Assembly: GCA_963402885.1 (NCBI GenBank)
Contig: OY727094.1
Span: 35,528,501-35,592,500 of the forward strand
Reading direction: 5' to 3'
DNA: 64,000 nucleotides
Source of the DNA: Antedon bifida
Taxonomy: Eukaryota; Echinodermata; Crinoidea; Comatulida; Antedonidae
The translations under genes and the position numbers were made by a program. Of this stretch, positions 11,340 to 23,749 are shown piece by piece. The notes under the pieces are model-generated. The model ran no database searches. It was not told where the DNA came from and saw nothing but the letters and a program-made list of their open reading frames with translations. Within the stretch, counting starts at the first letter, position 1; each line of letters begins with the position of its first letter.

Positions 11340-12690
11340 CTGCGCTTTTTTTAAATATAAGGGTCGAAATTTGGCCATTTTTGAAAAATATCCTGTACTT
11401 AGTACAGGGATTTTTTTTTAAATGGCCAAAATATGAGGTTTTTAAAATTCAATTATTATGCAATAATATGGCTATACATGTGCATATATTGCTTTGTATC
11501 ATCTTATAGAGCCATATTAACCAGTTTTGTCGAAAAATAACAAGGTCGAAATTGAGCCATTTTTGGAAAAAATCTGTACAGGAATTTTTTCAAAAAATCC
11601 CCAAAATACCGACTTTTTGAGGTTTTTAAAATTCAATTATTATGCAATAATATGGCTATACATGTGCATATATTGCTTTGTATCATCTTATAGAGCCATA
11701 ATAACCAGTTTTGTCGAAAAACAAAAAGGTCGAAATTGAGCCATTTTTGGAAAAAATCCCTGTACTATAGTACAGGGATTTTTTCCAAAAATGCCCAAAA
11801 TACCGACTTTTTAAAATTCAATTAATATGCAATAATATGGTTATACATGTGCATATATTGCTTTGTTTTATCTTATAGAGCCATATTAACCAGTTTTGTC
11901 GAAAAATAACAAGGACGAAATTTAGTCGTTTTTTGGAAAATCCCTGTACTATAGTACAGGAACTTTTGCGAAAATTGCCCAAAATATCTACTTTTTAAAA
12001 ATCAATTATTATGCGATAATATGGCTATACATGTGCATATATTGCTTTGTATCATCTTATAGAGCTATATTAACCATTTTTTTTCGAAAAATAACAAGGT
12101 CGAAATTTAACCGTTTTTGGGAAAATCCCTGTACTATAGTGCAGGGATTTTTTCAAAAAATGCCCAAAATACCGACTTTTTAAAATTCAATTATTATGTG
12201 ATAATATGGCTATACATGTGCATATATTGCTTTGTATCATCTTATATAGCCATATTAACCAGTTTTGTCGAAAAATAAAAAGGTCGAAATTGAACCATTT
12301 TTGGAAAAAAATCCCTGTACTATAGTACAGGGATTTTTTCAAAAAATGCCAAAAATACCGACTTTTTAAAATTCAATTATTATGTGATAATATGGCTATG
12401 TATGTACATATATTGCTTTATATCATCTTATAGAGCCATATTAACCAGTTTTGTCGAAAAATAAAAAGGTCGAAATTTATTCATTTTTGGAAAAAATCCC
12501 TGTACTTATAGTACAGGGATTTTTTCAAAAAATGCCCAAAATACCGACTTTTTAAAATTCAATTAATATGCGATAATATGGCTATACATGTGCATATATT
12601 GCTTTGTATCATCTTATAGAGCCATATTAACCAGTTTTGTCGAAAAATAACAAGGTCGAAATTGAGGCATTTATATATTTCGAAAAATAT
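11340..12690. repeat. About 185-bp satellite, 7 copies, each centred on a palindrome
   Basis: The landmark 'ttgctttgtatcatcttata' recurs near 11489, 11671, 11858, 12040, 12226, 12413 and 12599, giving a period of 182-187 bp. Each unit also has CCAGTTTTGTCGAAAAATAA and, in most, an inverted repeat built on 'ccctgtactatagtacaggg'. In the copy at 11742-11793 the palindrome is perfect over 52 bp. A further diverged copy at 13075-13240 lies beyond the Penelope-like fragment. Confidence 0.93.
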
Positions 12691-12702
12691 ATATATTTTA
12701 TA

Positions 12703-12885
12703 TATAAATCCAAAGGCAAATTACTGAAAAAAATGACAATGCTGTGGGTATCAGTGGCTGGATCTCAATGGAGATACAAATAAAAAAAGCGAAAAGCTAA
12801 ATCAAAACGATAAAGTAAACAGCCAGAAAAGTTAGCAGAGCTTTCGGGCAACACTAGCCCTTCATCAGTGCAAGTGAGGGAATTT
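12703..12885 (-). mobile_element. Penelope-like element end fragment (candidate) with hammerhead-like core
   Basis: Read on the - strand, 12868-12842 gives CTGATGA, then a GGGC...GCCC stem, then GAAA. This is the conserved core order of hammerhead ribozymes, which are known from the terminal repeats of Penelope-like retroelements. The rest of the segment matches the minisatellite unit and right flank at 6414-8195. It sits between AT-rich stretches and interrupts the 185-bp satellite. Stem I pairing is not evident, so the ribozyme may be dead. No reverse transcriptase is present. Confidence 0.45.
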
Positions 12886-13019
12886 GGATAAAGTCATAGC
12901 ATATGAGTTGGCAAGTGCTGCCTGGGTGGACAGGAATAAAAGAAATATAACAATAGAAACAGCGTGTTGAATAGTGGGTGGAGACTGAATAAGAGTAGAA
13001 AACAAAGAAGGTAGCTTGG

Positions 13020-13240
13020 TAGAGATATAAACAATTTATATATATATATATATATTATAATATATATATATATATTTTCAAAAATGGCCAAAATATCATT
13101 TTTTTTTATCATTATGCGATAATATTGCTATATATGATCATTATATATCATTATCATCATCTTATAGTGCCATAGAAACCAGTTTTGTCGAAAAATAAAA
13201 GGGTCGAAATTTGTTCATTTTTGAAAAAAAATGTTCGAAT
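13020..13240. repeat. (TA)n tract and outlying copy of the 185-bp satellite
   Basis: An AT dinucleotide tract at 13036-13076 is followed by a diverged satellite copy (gccatagaaaccagttttgtcgaaaaataa split by changes). It appears to be the distal end of the 11.3-12.7 kb array, cut off by the Penelope-like fragment. Confidence 0.7.
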
Positions 13241-13559
13241 CTTTCACTAACCACTTAATAATAATACTATCCTGGATTTATATAGCGCCTAATCAAGCTC
13301 TTCTGTCAGCAAAAATTTTACGCTAAAACGACAAGTCAAAAAATAACGCAAATCAAAAAACGCAACAAAAAAAAAGAATAGAAAAAAACCAATTTTTAAT
13401 TTCGGTACAAAAAAAACGAGCGCAGTGTTTTATCTTGTAATCTCGAGGCGACGCGTTACTTAATAATCTAACGTAATTGCCATGTCGCTACTTCCCAGCG
13501 CATCCAATATTTTACAATGTATTATCTTGATGTTAGTCATCTCATTACCTGATATAGGA

Positions 13560-13792
13560 ACGGAAGATGAAGAAAGCCGCTCGTCGTCAGATGCACTACT
13601 ATAGTAAAAACGCCCGCGCCGCCGCCGCCGGCAGCGATATTATGGCAAAATGCAAACATGTTTAGCCATAAGAAATACAACTACTGTACTCTACGGTACT
13701 GGTGAATCCTATGCTGCAATAGCTTGGATATAGATACTGAACGTAGACGGTGGAAAAAAGAAGAATTAACACAATTTTCTCGAAGAGGTGAG
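13560..13792 (+). promoter_or_regulatory. GC-rich patch with candidate untranslated first exon
   Basis: A short GC-rich island with a GCC run (cgcccgcgccgccgccgccgg, about 13610-13631) stands out in AT-rich DNA. About 160 bp on, TTCTCGAAGAG is followed by GTGAGTTT at 13788, a strong donor. This could be the promoter and untranslated first exon of the VWA5B gene, whose coding exon begins after an acceptor at 33195. Purely inferential; no transcript evidence is visible. Confidence 0.25.
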
Positions 13793-14600
13793 TTTAAATT
13801 AATTTTAGTAATTTTATTTATTGTTTTATCTAACAAATGGCACTTGCTCAGTATCATAAACACATTCCCTGATTATAGAGTGGCATGTGTATCACATATG
13901 ATATATGTGATGACTGTATTCTGAAAGGGAGCCGGTAAGAGTTGGCAAACTTGACAAAATTGTAAATACATTGACCATATTAATCTAAATATCACAAAAA
14001 GTGATACTGATAATAATAATCTATATTGTCTGCTATAATAATATCCGTAGACACAAGAATACCAGATGTGGTCCATATAAGAGGGCACTAACACGTGAAT
14101 AAAAAAAAATAACATTTAAAAATACATAATATAAAATGAATGTAACACAAAACGTCATTTAAAACTTATAATCATTAACCTGAAAATTAGAAATAAAAAA
14201 GAAAACGGCTCATGAATGTGGAAATAGTTGAGTGACGTCATGGTTATATTGTTGGTGAATGTAAGATGTCGATAACACTGTTCCAATGTATTTATAATAA
14301 ATATTACTATTGTTATTAATAATAACAACATCGACATCATTTATATTCACTATTGTTTGAAATCCGTGGTTGTTGCTATGGTAACCTTGTATAAATAATG
14401 TATCAGTCTCGTTTCTGTGTTTTGTAATTGTATACTGCTTGTCAGGGATTTTATTTAATGTTTTAATCCAGATATATTGTTTTTGAAGCTATGTTAAATC
14501 CCGCCCACCCTATAAACGTAAAATAATATAAACAATAGGTTCTATTGAGATTAGGCCTACTTACTTGATCGGCAGAACACATACGGTGATTCAACAGGCC

Positions 14601-14772
14601 TTAAGCTCTGTCCACACTATCAAACTAGTTTGACAAAAATAGTGTGATGTTCCAAAATATTGTAGTGATATGCACAAATATGGTAGTGCTAAGATTTCCT
14701 TCATCTTGTCCATATTAAAGCACATCACACTTTTTTGTCACATAAAGTTTGATAGTGTGGACAAGGCTTTAC
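14601..14772. mobile_element. MITE family A copy, TTA flanks
   Basis: Left end AGCTCTGTCCACACTATCAA and right end TTTGATAGTGTGGACAAGGC are inverted, with TTA outside on each side. Non-coding. Confidence 0.82.
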
Positions 14773-15167
14773 AACAGATAAGATGTACGTTGTTTTTTTT
14801 GTGTGTAGACAATCCCAACAAACAACATTGATAATGGTCTTTTTAAACAGTCATATTTTGAAACACTCTTAGGGGAACATTTTGTTGGGTACCGAAAGTG
14901 CCTCGTTAAAGGCTCTAGTCTGACTGTATAGGAAATGCACCAGAAAAAATTAACATACGTCTACCTTTAGTACATAAACACTAATGCATTTGGCATATGG
15001 AAACATATCGCTGTAACATATGGTATCTCTCGCAATGGTAATCTGTAATATAACTGTAACTATTATTGCAGTAACTCAATGAATACATTATGTTAAACAC
15101 TATATCGTCCAATTCAGCATAATTGTAAATGTATCCAATGTTTTTTATTCTCTTCATTATGTTAAAT

Positions 15168-15328
15168 AAGATCGCGCGGTTTACATAAGATCGCGCGGTT
15201 TACATAAGATCGCGCGGCTTACATAAGATCATGCGGCTTACATAAGATCGCGCGGTTTACATAAGATCGTTGGATAGCACAAAATCGTTGGTTTACATGA
15301 AATCGTTGGTTTACATAAAATCGTCTAT
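15168..15328. repeat. 20-bp array 'ataagatcgcgcggtttac'
   Basis: About eight copies of a 19-20-bp unit. The first six carry CGCGCGG or ATGCGG and the last copies drift to 'aaatcgttggtttacat'. The CpG cluster is unusual for this AT-rich interval. Confidence 0.9.
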
Positions 15329-16036
15329 CGAAACGCATGTATTCTACCAAATCTATACATCACGTCATTTGCTAAACTCCTCTTTTCTGCAGCGACACAC
15401 CGACATCCTGCCACACACCTTCTACCTGCTACCACCTTTCCACACTAAACTCTTTCTTCCTGTACCAACTCCCACACTCCAGCTTGAACGCTGTCTTCCT
15501 ACACAGTCAAAGCCAAACGTCATGGCCACGTTATTATATAAATACATTGGCTATTTAAATTACCGTAAATTGAAGTTGACTTAACTGATTACCGTATTCT
15601 TATACTAATCCATCCGTAAATGCATTTATGTGACAAGAATAAGAGGAAATAAAACCATTGTTGCCGATTCGAGTTTAAACTATACTTACTAGTGTTGCAG
15701 TTTCATAGGCCTAAATATTAAATCTTAATCATTCCTGAATAATTGATCTTTCTGCTTATTGTTTCTAAAATTGATGACGTAAAAACAAACTCGTAGGAAG
15801 AATAACAAATCATAAAGGAAGATATCTCAATGATTGATCGTTTTCATTTTAATACTGTTAATAAGTTAATCAAACTTTGAAACTACTAAGTTATTAATTT
15901 CACTTGAAGTTTCTAACATTGCGTTAACTTAATTAATTAGTTGTTAATAATATATGTTGTAAAATTGCAGTTACAGATAATATCACTATTATGAAGTTAT
16001 TGGTACACGATTATGATGTGACAGGGATAACATAAT

Positions 16037-16172
16037 GCTTAGTTCCCACTATAGGGACGACACGTGTAAGTGATTTGAAAAATGATTCGCACATTCGGTT
16101 ATTGTCATTGGTCAACTCACTTGCGTTGCGCTTACGTCCTTGCGTTGCATTCTAGTGGGAACAAAGCTTAAC
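16037..16172. mobile_element. MITE family B copy
   Basis: Ends 'cttagttcccactata' and 'ctagtgggaacaaagctta' are inverted. The interior has ATTGGTCAACTCACTTGCGTTGCG. Non-coding. Confidence 0.75.
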
Positions 16173-17137
16173 ATAAGTTTACTTGGACTGTTTCAAAATG
16201 ACTGTCAATAGTCAGTTACAATCTACCTTAGTGACAGCTCGCGTATCGTGTTTTGGTAACGCTTTCGATCTAACGACGTACTGTGTCCCTATAATGGATA
16301 GAATTTCACTGACACCCGATCGTTGTATGCGCTGAATTCTAAAATCGCACGATTTTCAGTTCCAAAATTCACAAATAATTTTAATTTTAAAAAAATATTA
16401 CAAAATGTGAGTTTTATATAAATACAATCTACAAAATGTCTTACTGTACTTACAATAAACTAAATTAATTTAAATTTTTTAAATTAAGTAAAACGGATAT
16501 GTGTTACATAATCTTATCATCGAATGCTTGTTTCTTAAATACACATTTAAAAGCTTACATTTAAGTAATTATATTTTCTAAGCAAGATATCTTTAATTCG
16601 TTTTCTAAATGTTGAAGTATGTTAGGCGCCTGGACGCTGTTATCATTCGTCGTCGTCACTGATCCATCGAGTGGCAATATATCACACAATTTCTTTAATT
16701 TACTTCGAGTTCATTAATTACCATTAGATACCGATTCTGGCATCCTTTCATTCGTTATCACCTCAGGTCTGGTATAATAGAGCTGCTAAGATTTGAGTGC
16801 ATTGCGGCATTTGGTTGTTGAGATTTGTGTTTATATTTGTTGAAGTGTGTTCACACGGACGTTTCAGTATCTCTATATCAACACGTCACAAGAGCATCTT
16901 TAAGTTTAATATTCTAAATTTCTAAAATGCAATTATTTTAATATTATTATTAACTGTTAAGGTGCAATAAGATTTAGTTCCTATTATTTATAACCAACTA
17001 TTGTTATTTGTAAATAAATTATTTCAATTTTTTTTTACCATGAGAAAAACTATCAAACGTTTTTTTTTATTAATTTTATTTTTTTATTTTTTCTGTGGAC
17101 TCTGTAGCAGCTAAAACGTTCATTACACCATTGATCT

Positions 17138-17304
17138 AGGCTCCAACTTGGATGCAACGCAGTGACGTAGGCGCAACGCAGTGATGTATGCGCAACGCAA
17201 ATGAGTTGAGCAATCACACGCGACACTCGGATCCATCGTGTCGTGATTGGTCAACTTGCGGTCGTTACGTCCTTGCGTTGCGTCCAAGTATGAACCAAGT
17301 TACG
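17138..17304. mobile_element. MITE family B copy
   Basis: Left 'caacttggatgcaacgcagt' and right 'gcgttgcgtccaagtatg' are inverted, with the family's CAATCACACGCGA and TGATTGGTCAACTTGCG interior. Confidence 0.7.
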
Positions 17305-17811
17305 CATTGCAAATTATATTTTTCACGAACGGTGTGATTTTCAAACCAGCAGTGCATCATTGATTCAGTTGAAATAGCGTTATCGTCGTACAAACCCGAA
17401 GTATCACTGCTACATTATCGATCAATTCTATTCATACGTACACACCACAATCTTAATAATTACACTAAGATATTGAGAATAGTGCTCGGTTTACAATCGG
17501 GATACTCGGTTCAATAGTCACGGTAAACGCGTTATCGATACGCGAGCGTCCCTCGAGAACGCGGTGTTCTAATTGCAGACGAGACGCTGCTAAAAGTAAC
17601 CGCGTAATTTATATCTTCATTAAGATTTACAAAGATTATAGCAGAGAGCTAGGCATGATGGTACTATGTAAGTAATGTAACCAACTTGGGAATATCTTAT
17701 TATTGAACACAATAGCAATCAAGCCAGATCTGCAAACGTAAATTTACCATCCAATTTGGATAATGTTGAGAGGCCAAACAATGTTGATGACATCACCATA
17801 ATTATTCTTAT

Positions 17812-17964
17812 TTAAGCCTTGTCTACACTATCAAACTTTATGTGACAACATAATGTGATGTGCCCATATATAGAAATGATGATGTCATATCACTACCATA
17901 TTTTGAAATATCACTACCATTTGTTGGCACATTACACACACTAGTTTGATTAGATAGAGCTTAA
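17812..17964. mobile_element. MITE family A copy
   Basis: Left end AGCCTTGTCTACACTATCAA, the shared core 'gatgatgtcatatcactacc', and a shortened right end 'tagtttgattagatagagct'. Confidence 0.78.
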
Positions 17965-17999
17965 CATAGGCCTATAAAATTGTAATATTTTCCCGACTA

Positions 18000-19560
18000 C
18001 CTTACAGTATATCCTTTTATTTGACCTCTAACAATGTTCGTCAACTTACAAATCAATTCCTGCCTTCGCCCATCGTACTATTATTTTTTTTAAAGACTTT
18101 TAATTAATTGTCACTGTTTAATATCGAATTGTTTCTTTGCTTATTTGAATACATATTAAAAATAGAAAAATCGATGAAAACTGAATGACTTTCCTGCCGG
18201 TAATTTGTCATTTAATCTATGGTCGGTTAGGTGATAATGCCATAATAGAAGCGCCATTAAATTATTAAATTTAACATGAACTAAATGATAACACAATAAG
18301 AACTATAATGACAAATACAAAAGTTAAGTTCTTAACAAAAAATACTAGTAAACAACTAAGTAGAATATGACTACGTTTTTATTCAAGGAAGGGAAATCCC
18401 CCATTATACATTTACTCCTGAAACTTTTACTAAAAATGATTAAAATGGATTCGAAATACAATGATGATTGTACATTTTGTTTGTAGACTTGTTTTCATTT
18501 GGAAGTGAATAATGCACAATATTATTATAGTGTTGATATTTTTGCTGTAAACTATTTCTCCTTTTTGTCGTTTATGTTATACCATATCAAAGAATATTTG
18601 AAAATATGATAGCACAATGGTTTGCATTGTTTGATGATTTCCATGAATATCAAGAAAACATTTGAAAACTCATAAAACTGTTTTAAATCACAACAGATTC
18701 ATTTTATCTCCACCAATCACAGTCATACTATTGATTTTTTTGATAATTATATTTTTCTTTGGCCGTTTAATGTTTTTCACATAGATTGGTGAACCGATTA
18801 AACAGTAAACAATTCAATTCAACATTTACGTTTACGTTTTCAAACGTTAACATGATGTACATAGACTAAACAATTTGGACGTAGTCCTTCACTGTCGACC
18901 CTCCTTATATACAAAAGTACACATATACAAAAGTTGGTAAGTGAACATGTAGGTTTAATTTAAAGAGCAGATTTTTTTTTTCAAAAGAAGACAAGAGATC
19001 ACGACAGAAGGAATTTCTGGCTGATAACAATAATGAACATTGACAGATCTACGAAGAGAGACTGTTAATTAAGGCGCATTCACAAAACTACACCCCAGAG
19101 GTCATAGATGCATAGATGGACAAATACGGGCCAGGAAAATACATGATACAGTTGTATTTTTTACATTCTATATGCTACAATTATGTTTTGTTAAACATGT
19201 TTTTTATTAAACTGAAATAAAAATGGGTGAAATCCAGGGAGGGAAAAAATACAGGGCAGGATGAACTTTTTGAATTTAGCTTTTTTAAAAATTGAAAATG
19301 ACTTTATTTTTGCATTTCACATCATTATGGTATACAAAGCTGCATTCAGTATTAACTTAAATGTAAAACGTCGATTCTGCGTCGATTATGAGTTTTGACT
19401 TAATTGCTCGTTATCGTTCAACGTGCTTTTCTACTTTGTACAGACGTAATTATACCCGGAATACAACAACTTGATAGGAAGCAATAAACAGTATTTTTTA
19501 TATCATTTTTACATAATTACATATTCAATAATCAGTAGAACTAGATCACAAATAATCATT
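18000..19560. other. AT-rich intergenic DNA, nothing recognised
   Basis: I see no coding exon with usable splice sites, no RNA gene and no long repeat in this stretch. Only short ORFs with no recognisable domain occur. Confidence 0.5.
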
Positions 19561-19574
19561 ACCTGGATAATGGA

Positions 19575-19712
19575 CGCATGCGCAATGCATGTAAATTAAC
19601 AAATTACAAGCGACAGTTAGTTAGATAATTCGTCGCTCTGATTGGTCAAATTGTTGGCGTTGCGCGTACGTGTTTTTTGTTCGTGGCGACCCTTGAGAAC
19701 CAAGCTTGATAA
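19575..19712. mobile_element. Degraded MITE family B copy
   Basis: The right half 'ctctgattggtcaaattg', 'gcgttgcgcgtacg' and 'gagaaccaagctt' match family B; the left end is eroded. Confidence 0.5.
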
Positions 19713-20190
19713 ATAAAAACATATTGGTGTAAAAATGGTAGTTTTATTTTCTAAAACATTTTGTACAATACAGATAGCTACCAGTATATTAAAACAACAG
19801 TAAGACCACAGAGGACGTACATCTCGACACATAGGAATAGAATGACGTCATTGTTGTACAGGGAAAACTCTATTTATATTCATGAGCGTACACTTTGTGA
19901 ATATGTTATTTGTGTTTATGAGGCAATATGGGGTATTTTCTGGATTATTTCTAAATATGTGGTTTATTGTGATTGACTAGAGTATTTTAATTTGTATTTG
20001 AACACAAAGTTAGAATTAGGCCTACAAACAAATTAGGAGAGACTTTTTAAATATAATTATGTTCAAATATTAATTTGAGGCTTTAATTAAGTGCCAGCTC
20101 TAGAATAGTTTATTAAAATTATACCAATCAAAACAATAAGAGCTAATTAATTAATTATTCAATCAATTTCACAGCTCATTCCATGGTTTC

Positions 20191-20289
20191 TTAATGTTTC
20201 TTAGTGTAGACGGAGCTTAAGAAGAGAATCCTCCGAAAGCTTAATATTTCTTAGTGTAGACGGAGCTTAAGAAGAGAATCCTCCGAAAG
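20191..20289. repeat. 50-bp direct duplication
   Basis: Two almost identical copies (20191-20239, 20241-20289) contain 'ttagtgtagacggagcttaa', which resembles a family A MITE end, so this may be a duplicated remnant. Confidence 0.85.
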
Positions 20290-20662
20290 AAACTCTGTTT
20301 CAAGTCAGTATAATATTATGAAGATATATTTTTATTGCTTTTTCGAACCGAACATGATTTCACAAACAGTCCTACATTGTAATGTACCTCGTCGATGATA
20401 TGTAATTCATAATACTTTTGTAAGTTTAGTACTTTTTGACGTCAATGTAAACATCTAACAACAATGCTTGTTTATTTTCTAACAACAAACACTGTCAAGT
20501 TAATAAAATAAGACCATTCACCACTCACAAAGCAAGTTTTTTCAGCAAGATTTGATGGTTTAAATTGTCTTACAAATATTACATATTACAAAATTGTGTA
20601 AGAAAATTATATATATTGGGAGAACACTGAAGATGAAACTCATATTCATATCATAAACTTTA

Positions 20663-21583
20663 TAATGTTGTAAACACGTTTATAATAATGTTGTAAACAT
20701 GTCTATAATAATGTAGTAAACATGTCTATAATAACGTAGTAAACATGTCTATAATAATGTTGTAAACATGTCTATAATAATGTAGTAAACATGTCTATAA
20801 TAATGTAGTAAACATGTCTATAATAACGTAGTAAACATGTCTATAATAATGTTGTAAACATGTCTATAATAATGTAGTAAACATGTCTATAATAATGTTG
20901 TAAACATGTCTATAATAATGTTGTAAACATGTCTATAATAATGTAGTAAACATGTCTATAATAATGTAGTAAACATGTCTATAATAATGTTGTAAACATG
21001 TCTATAATAATGTTGTAAACATGTCTATAATAATGTTGTAAACATGTCTATAATAATGTTGTAAACACGTCTATAATAATGTTGTAAACACGTTTATAAT
21101 AATGTAGTAAACATATCTATAATAATGTAGTAAACATGTCTATAATAATGTAGTAAACATGTCTATAATAATGTTGTAAACAGTCTATAATAATGTTGTA
21201 AACATGTCTATAATAATGTTGTAAACATGTCTATAATAATGTTGTAAACATGTCTATAATAATGTTGTAAACATGTCTATAATAATGTTGTAAACATGTC
21301 TATAATAATGTAGTAAACATGTCTATAATAATGTTGTAAACATGTCTATAATAATGTTGTAAACATGTCTATAATAATGTAGTAAACACGTCTATAATAA
21401 TGTTGTAAACACGTCTATAATAATGTTGTAAACACGTACGTTTATAATAATGTAGTAAACATATCTATAATAATTTTGCAAACATGTCTATAATAATGTA
21501 GTAAACACGTCTATAATAATGTAGTAAACACGTCTAAATAATGTTGTAAACATGTCTATAATAATGTAGTAAACATGTTTATC
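20663..21583. repeat. 23-bp minisatellite, about 40 copies
   Basis: The unit 'aataatgt[t/a]gtaaacatgtc' plus 'tat' repeats for 0.92 kb with few changes. Point variants at two positions (tgttg/tgtag, acatg/acacg) are interspersed along the array, and a few units lack or gain 2-4 bases. The contiguous repeats have no unique spacers. Confidence 0.95.
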
Positions 21584-22202
21584 CATTGTTTCAATAGTTT
21601 AATGACCTCATCGTGTTATATTGTTAATTCATTCAAATTTAGAATCACTGCCTTAAGATGTCGAAGATAAGAATTCCCAAATGTAAATGAATAAGCTTGA
21701 TCATGTGAAATTTTGAGTAGGCATGGAATACTTTGATAGTAATTGTCATATTTGGTGACATTTAACAAAATTCATCATCTGTGACATTTACAGTAACAAA
21801 ATTTGTCAAGTGTGACATTTAGAATTATTATATTGTGGCATTTAAGGTTGCCAGTCTTGTGTCTGTATCATAATAGAAATGATATCATTATGATTATTGT
21901 GTAGTTCATTTTATAAAGGTTCAAAAACGATATGATGATAATTAAGAGTGATGGGTGCTGATGATGGAATTTAAATGAAGGAGATGAATTTGATAATGAT
22001 ACAATTATATGCTCATGACGACAATGATCATGACGTAATAATGTTAACTGATCCAATTATTTCAAATTGGATTAATTTAATGTAGTTTACGACGATATGA
22101 CAAATACAATAATAAGGATGTAGTGATACCATAATCCTAGCAATCAGTGAGTGATACAATTAAATGGAATGCTGCTGTAACCGCAATCACCATCCACCTA
22201 CA

Positions 22203-22390
22203 TTAAGCTTTGTCTACACTATCAAACTAGTTTGACAAAAAAAGTGTGATGTGCCCAATTACGGTAATGATATGCCCAAATATGGTAGTGATATGCTTAA
22301 ATATGGTAGTGATATGATATCATCATGTCCATATATGGGCACACCACATTGTGTTGTCACATAAAATTTGATAGTGTAGACAGAGCCTTA
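22203..22390. mobile_element. MITE family A copy, TTA flanks
   Basis: Ends AGCTTTGTCTACACTATCAA and TTTGATAGTGTAGACAGAGC are inverted. The core carries repeated 'aaatatggtagtgatatgc' units in the orientation opposite to the 10.8-kb copy. Confidence 0.83.
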
Positions 22391-23434
22391 GTCAGATTGT
22401 GTCCGTAATCAAGCTAAATAAAACTGCTGATCACATATTATGAGCCTATCTTTATTTAAATTGTCGTATTCTTTCCACAAGGGATAAACAGGAGGTGATC
22501 GCCGCCCATACGGTGCAGCTCACTTTGATATGTTATCTAATATTATAAATGTTTTATTCTATTATGTTATTATACAGATATTGCCTGCTTAGAGGTGCAT
22601 TATAACATTTGAGATCCTCCGAGGGTCAGGTTATAACGTGGATTGTCAATTTGATGCCATTTCGACCAATCAGGTTCATGTGCATCATTTTCTAATAGAA
22701 ATGATAAATTGATAATAACAACACTTAATTTCTAGCGGCCGACTTAGAGGTTCCAACAAAAAAAACCCACTCGAATTTAGAAGGAGAACATTCTAGCGTG
22801 TCAACACAATAAATCGTTTATAAACATTTTAAGTGCATTCATAATAAATATGTCTCACGTCCAATGACGTAAAATCGATGACCAAGCTATTTCTTGAGCA
22901 AACAAAATATACGATTAATTTCCAGATATTTTCTCACCCAGACGATAAGATGAACTGAGAGTCCAATTAATCTTTATTATTTTGATGTCGAAGAAAGGTG
23001 TTGGAATTAGCCTACAGGGTCTTCTGTACTCCCTCATTGGGCAGAATAACAGCTAGCTTTACGCAAAATTCGATTTGCTTTTCGTATTAATTTATTAACT
23101 TATCGTTTGGTATCCACAAATTAAAGGTTACAGATACATGTACAACGATTTTCTCAATTATGAATTTGGCAGATTTAAAGCTGAGAAACCAAAACATGAG
23201 AGTAAAATGTTATAGACGTTTGCTCAAGCTGCAGTTGTTAGTTAAAGTCCCATTGTGGGCCTATTGGTGGACCAGTGGAGCATCACTTGGCTGTATTCTG
23301 AACGTGGATTTAAATACAAATATCTTATGTGAATGATTATGTAGGTCTCAGCGGTAGATGATTCTCTTGTGGACTTTGTACGAATTAGTCAGTAACTCCT
23401 TCGTCATGATTATTAGAAATATTATCATAATGTG

Positions 23435-23567
23435 TTAAGCTCTCTACACTATCAAACATTATTGTGACAATGTGATGTGCACATATACGGACACGATGAT
23501 GTCATATCACTACCATATTTGGGCATCTTATACTTTTTTGTCAAACTAGTTTGATCACAGAGCGTTA
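23435..23567. mobile_element. MITE family A copy
   Basis: A family A element with shortened ends ('agctctctacactatcaaac' and 'ctagtttgatcacagagc') and the 'gatgatgtcatatcactacc' core. Confidence 0.75.
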
Positions 23568-23587
23568 TGCTTCAATCAACTTCCGTA

Positions 23588-23742
23588 AACTTGATTCCCA
23601 CGCAACACAACGACGTAGGCACAACGCAAGTGAGTTGACCAATCACAAGCAGTTCGGAAGACCCATCACGTCATGATTGGTCAAATTAATTACGTCCTTG
23701 CGTTGCGTCCAAGTGGCAACCAAGTGGCAACCAAGCTTAGCA
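23588..23742. mobile_element. MITE family B copy
   Basis: 'cttgattcccacgcaac' at left, 'tgcgtccaagtggcaaccaa' at right (with 'gtggcaaccaa' duplicated), and the family's GAGTTGACCAATCACAAGC interior. Confidence 0.75.
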
Positions 23743-23749
23743 TGACTCA

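Noticed and set aside
20663-21583. Possible CRISPR array
   Set aside because: Units are contiguous 23-bp repeats without unique spacers, in an animal genome; it is a minisatellite.
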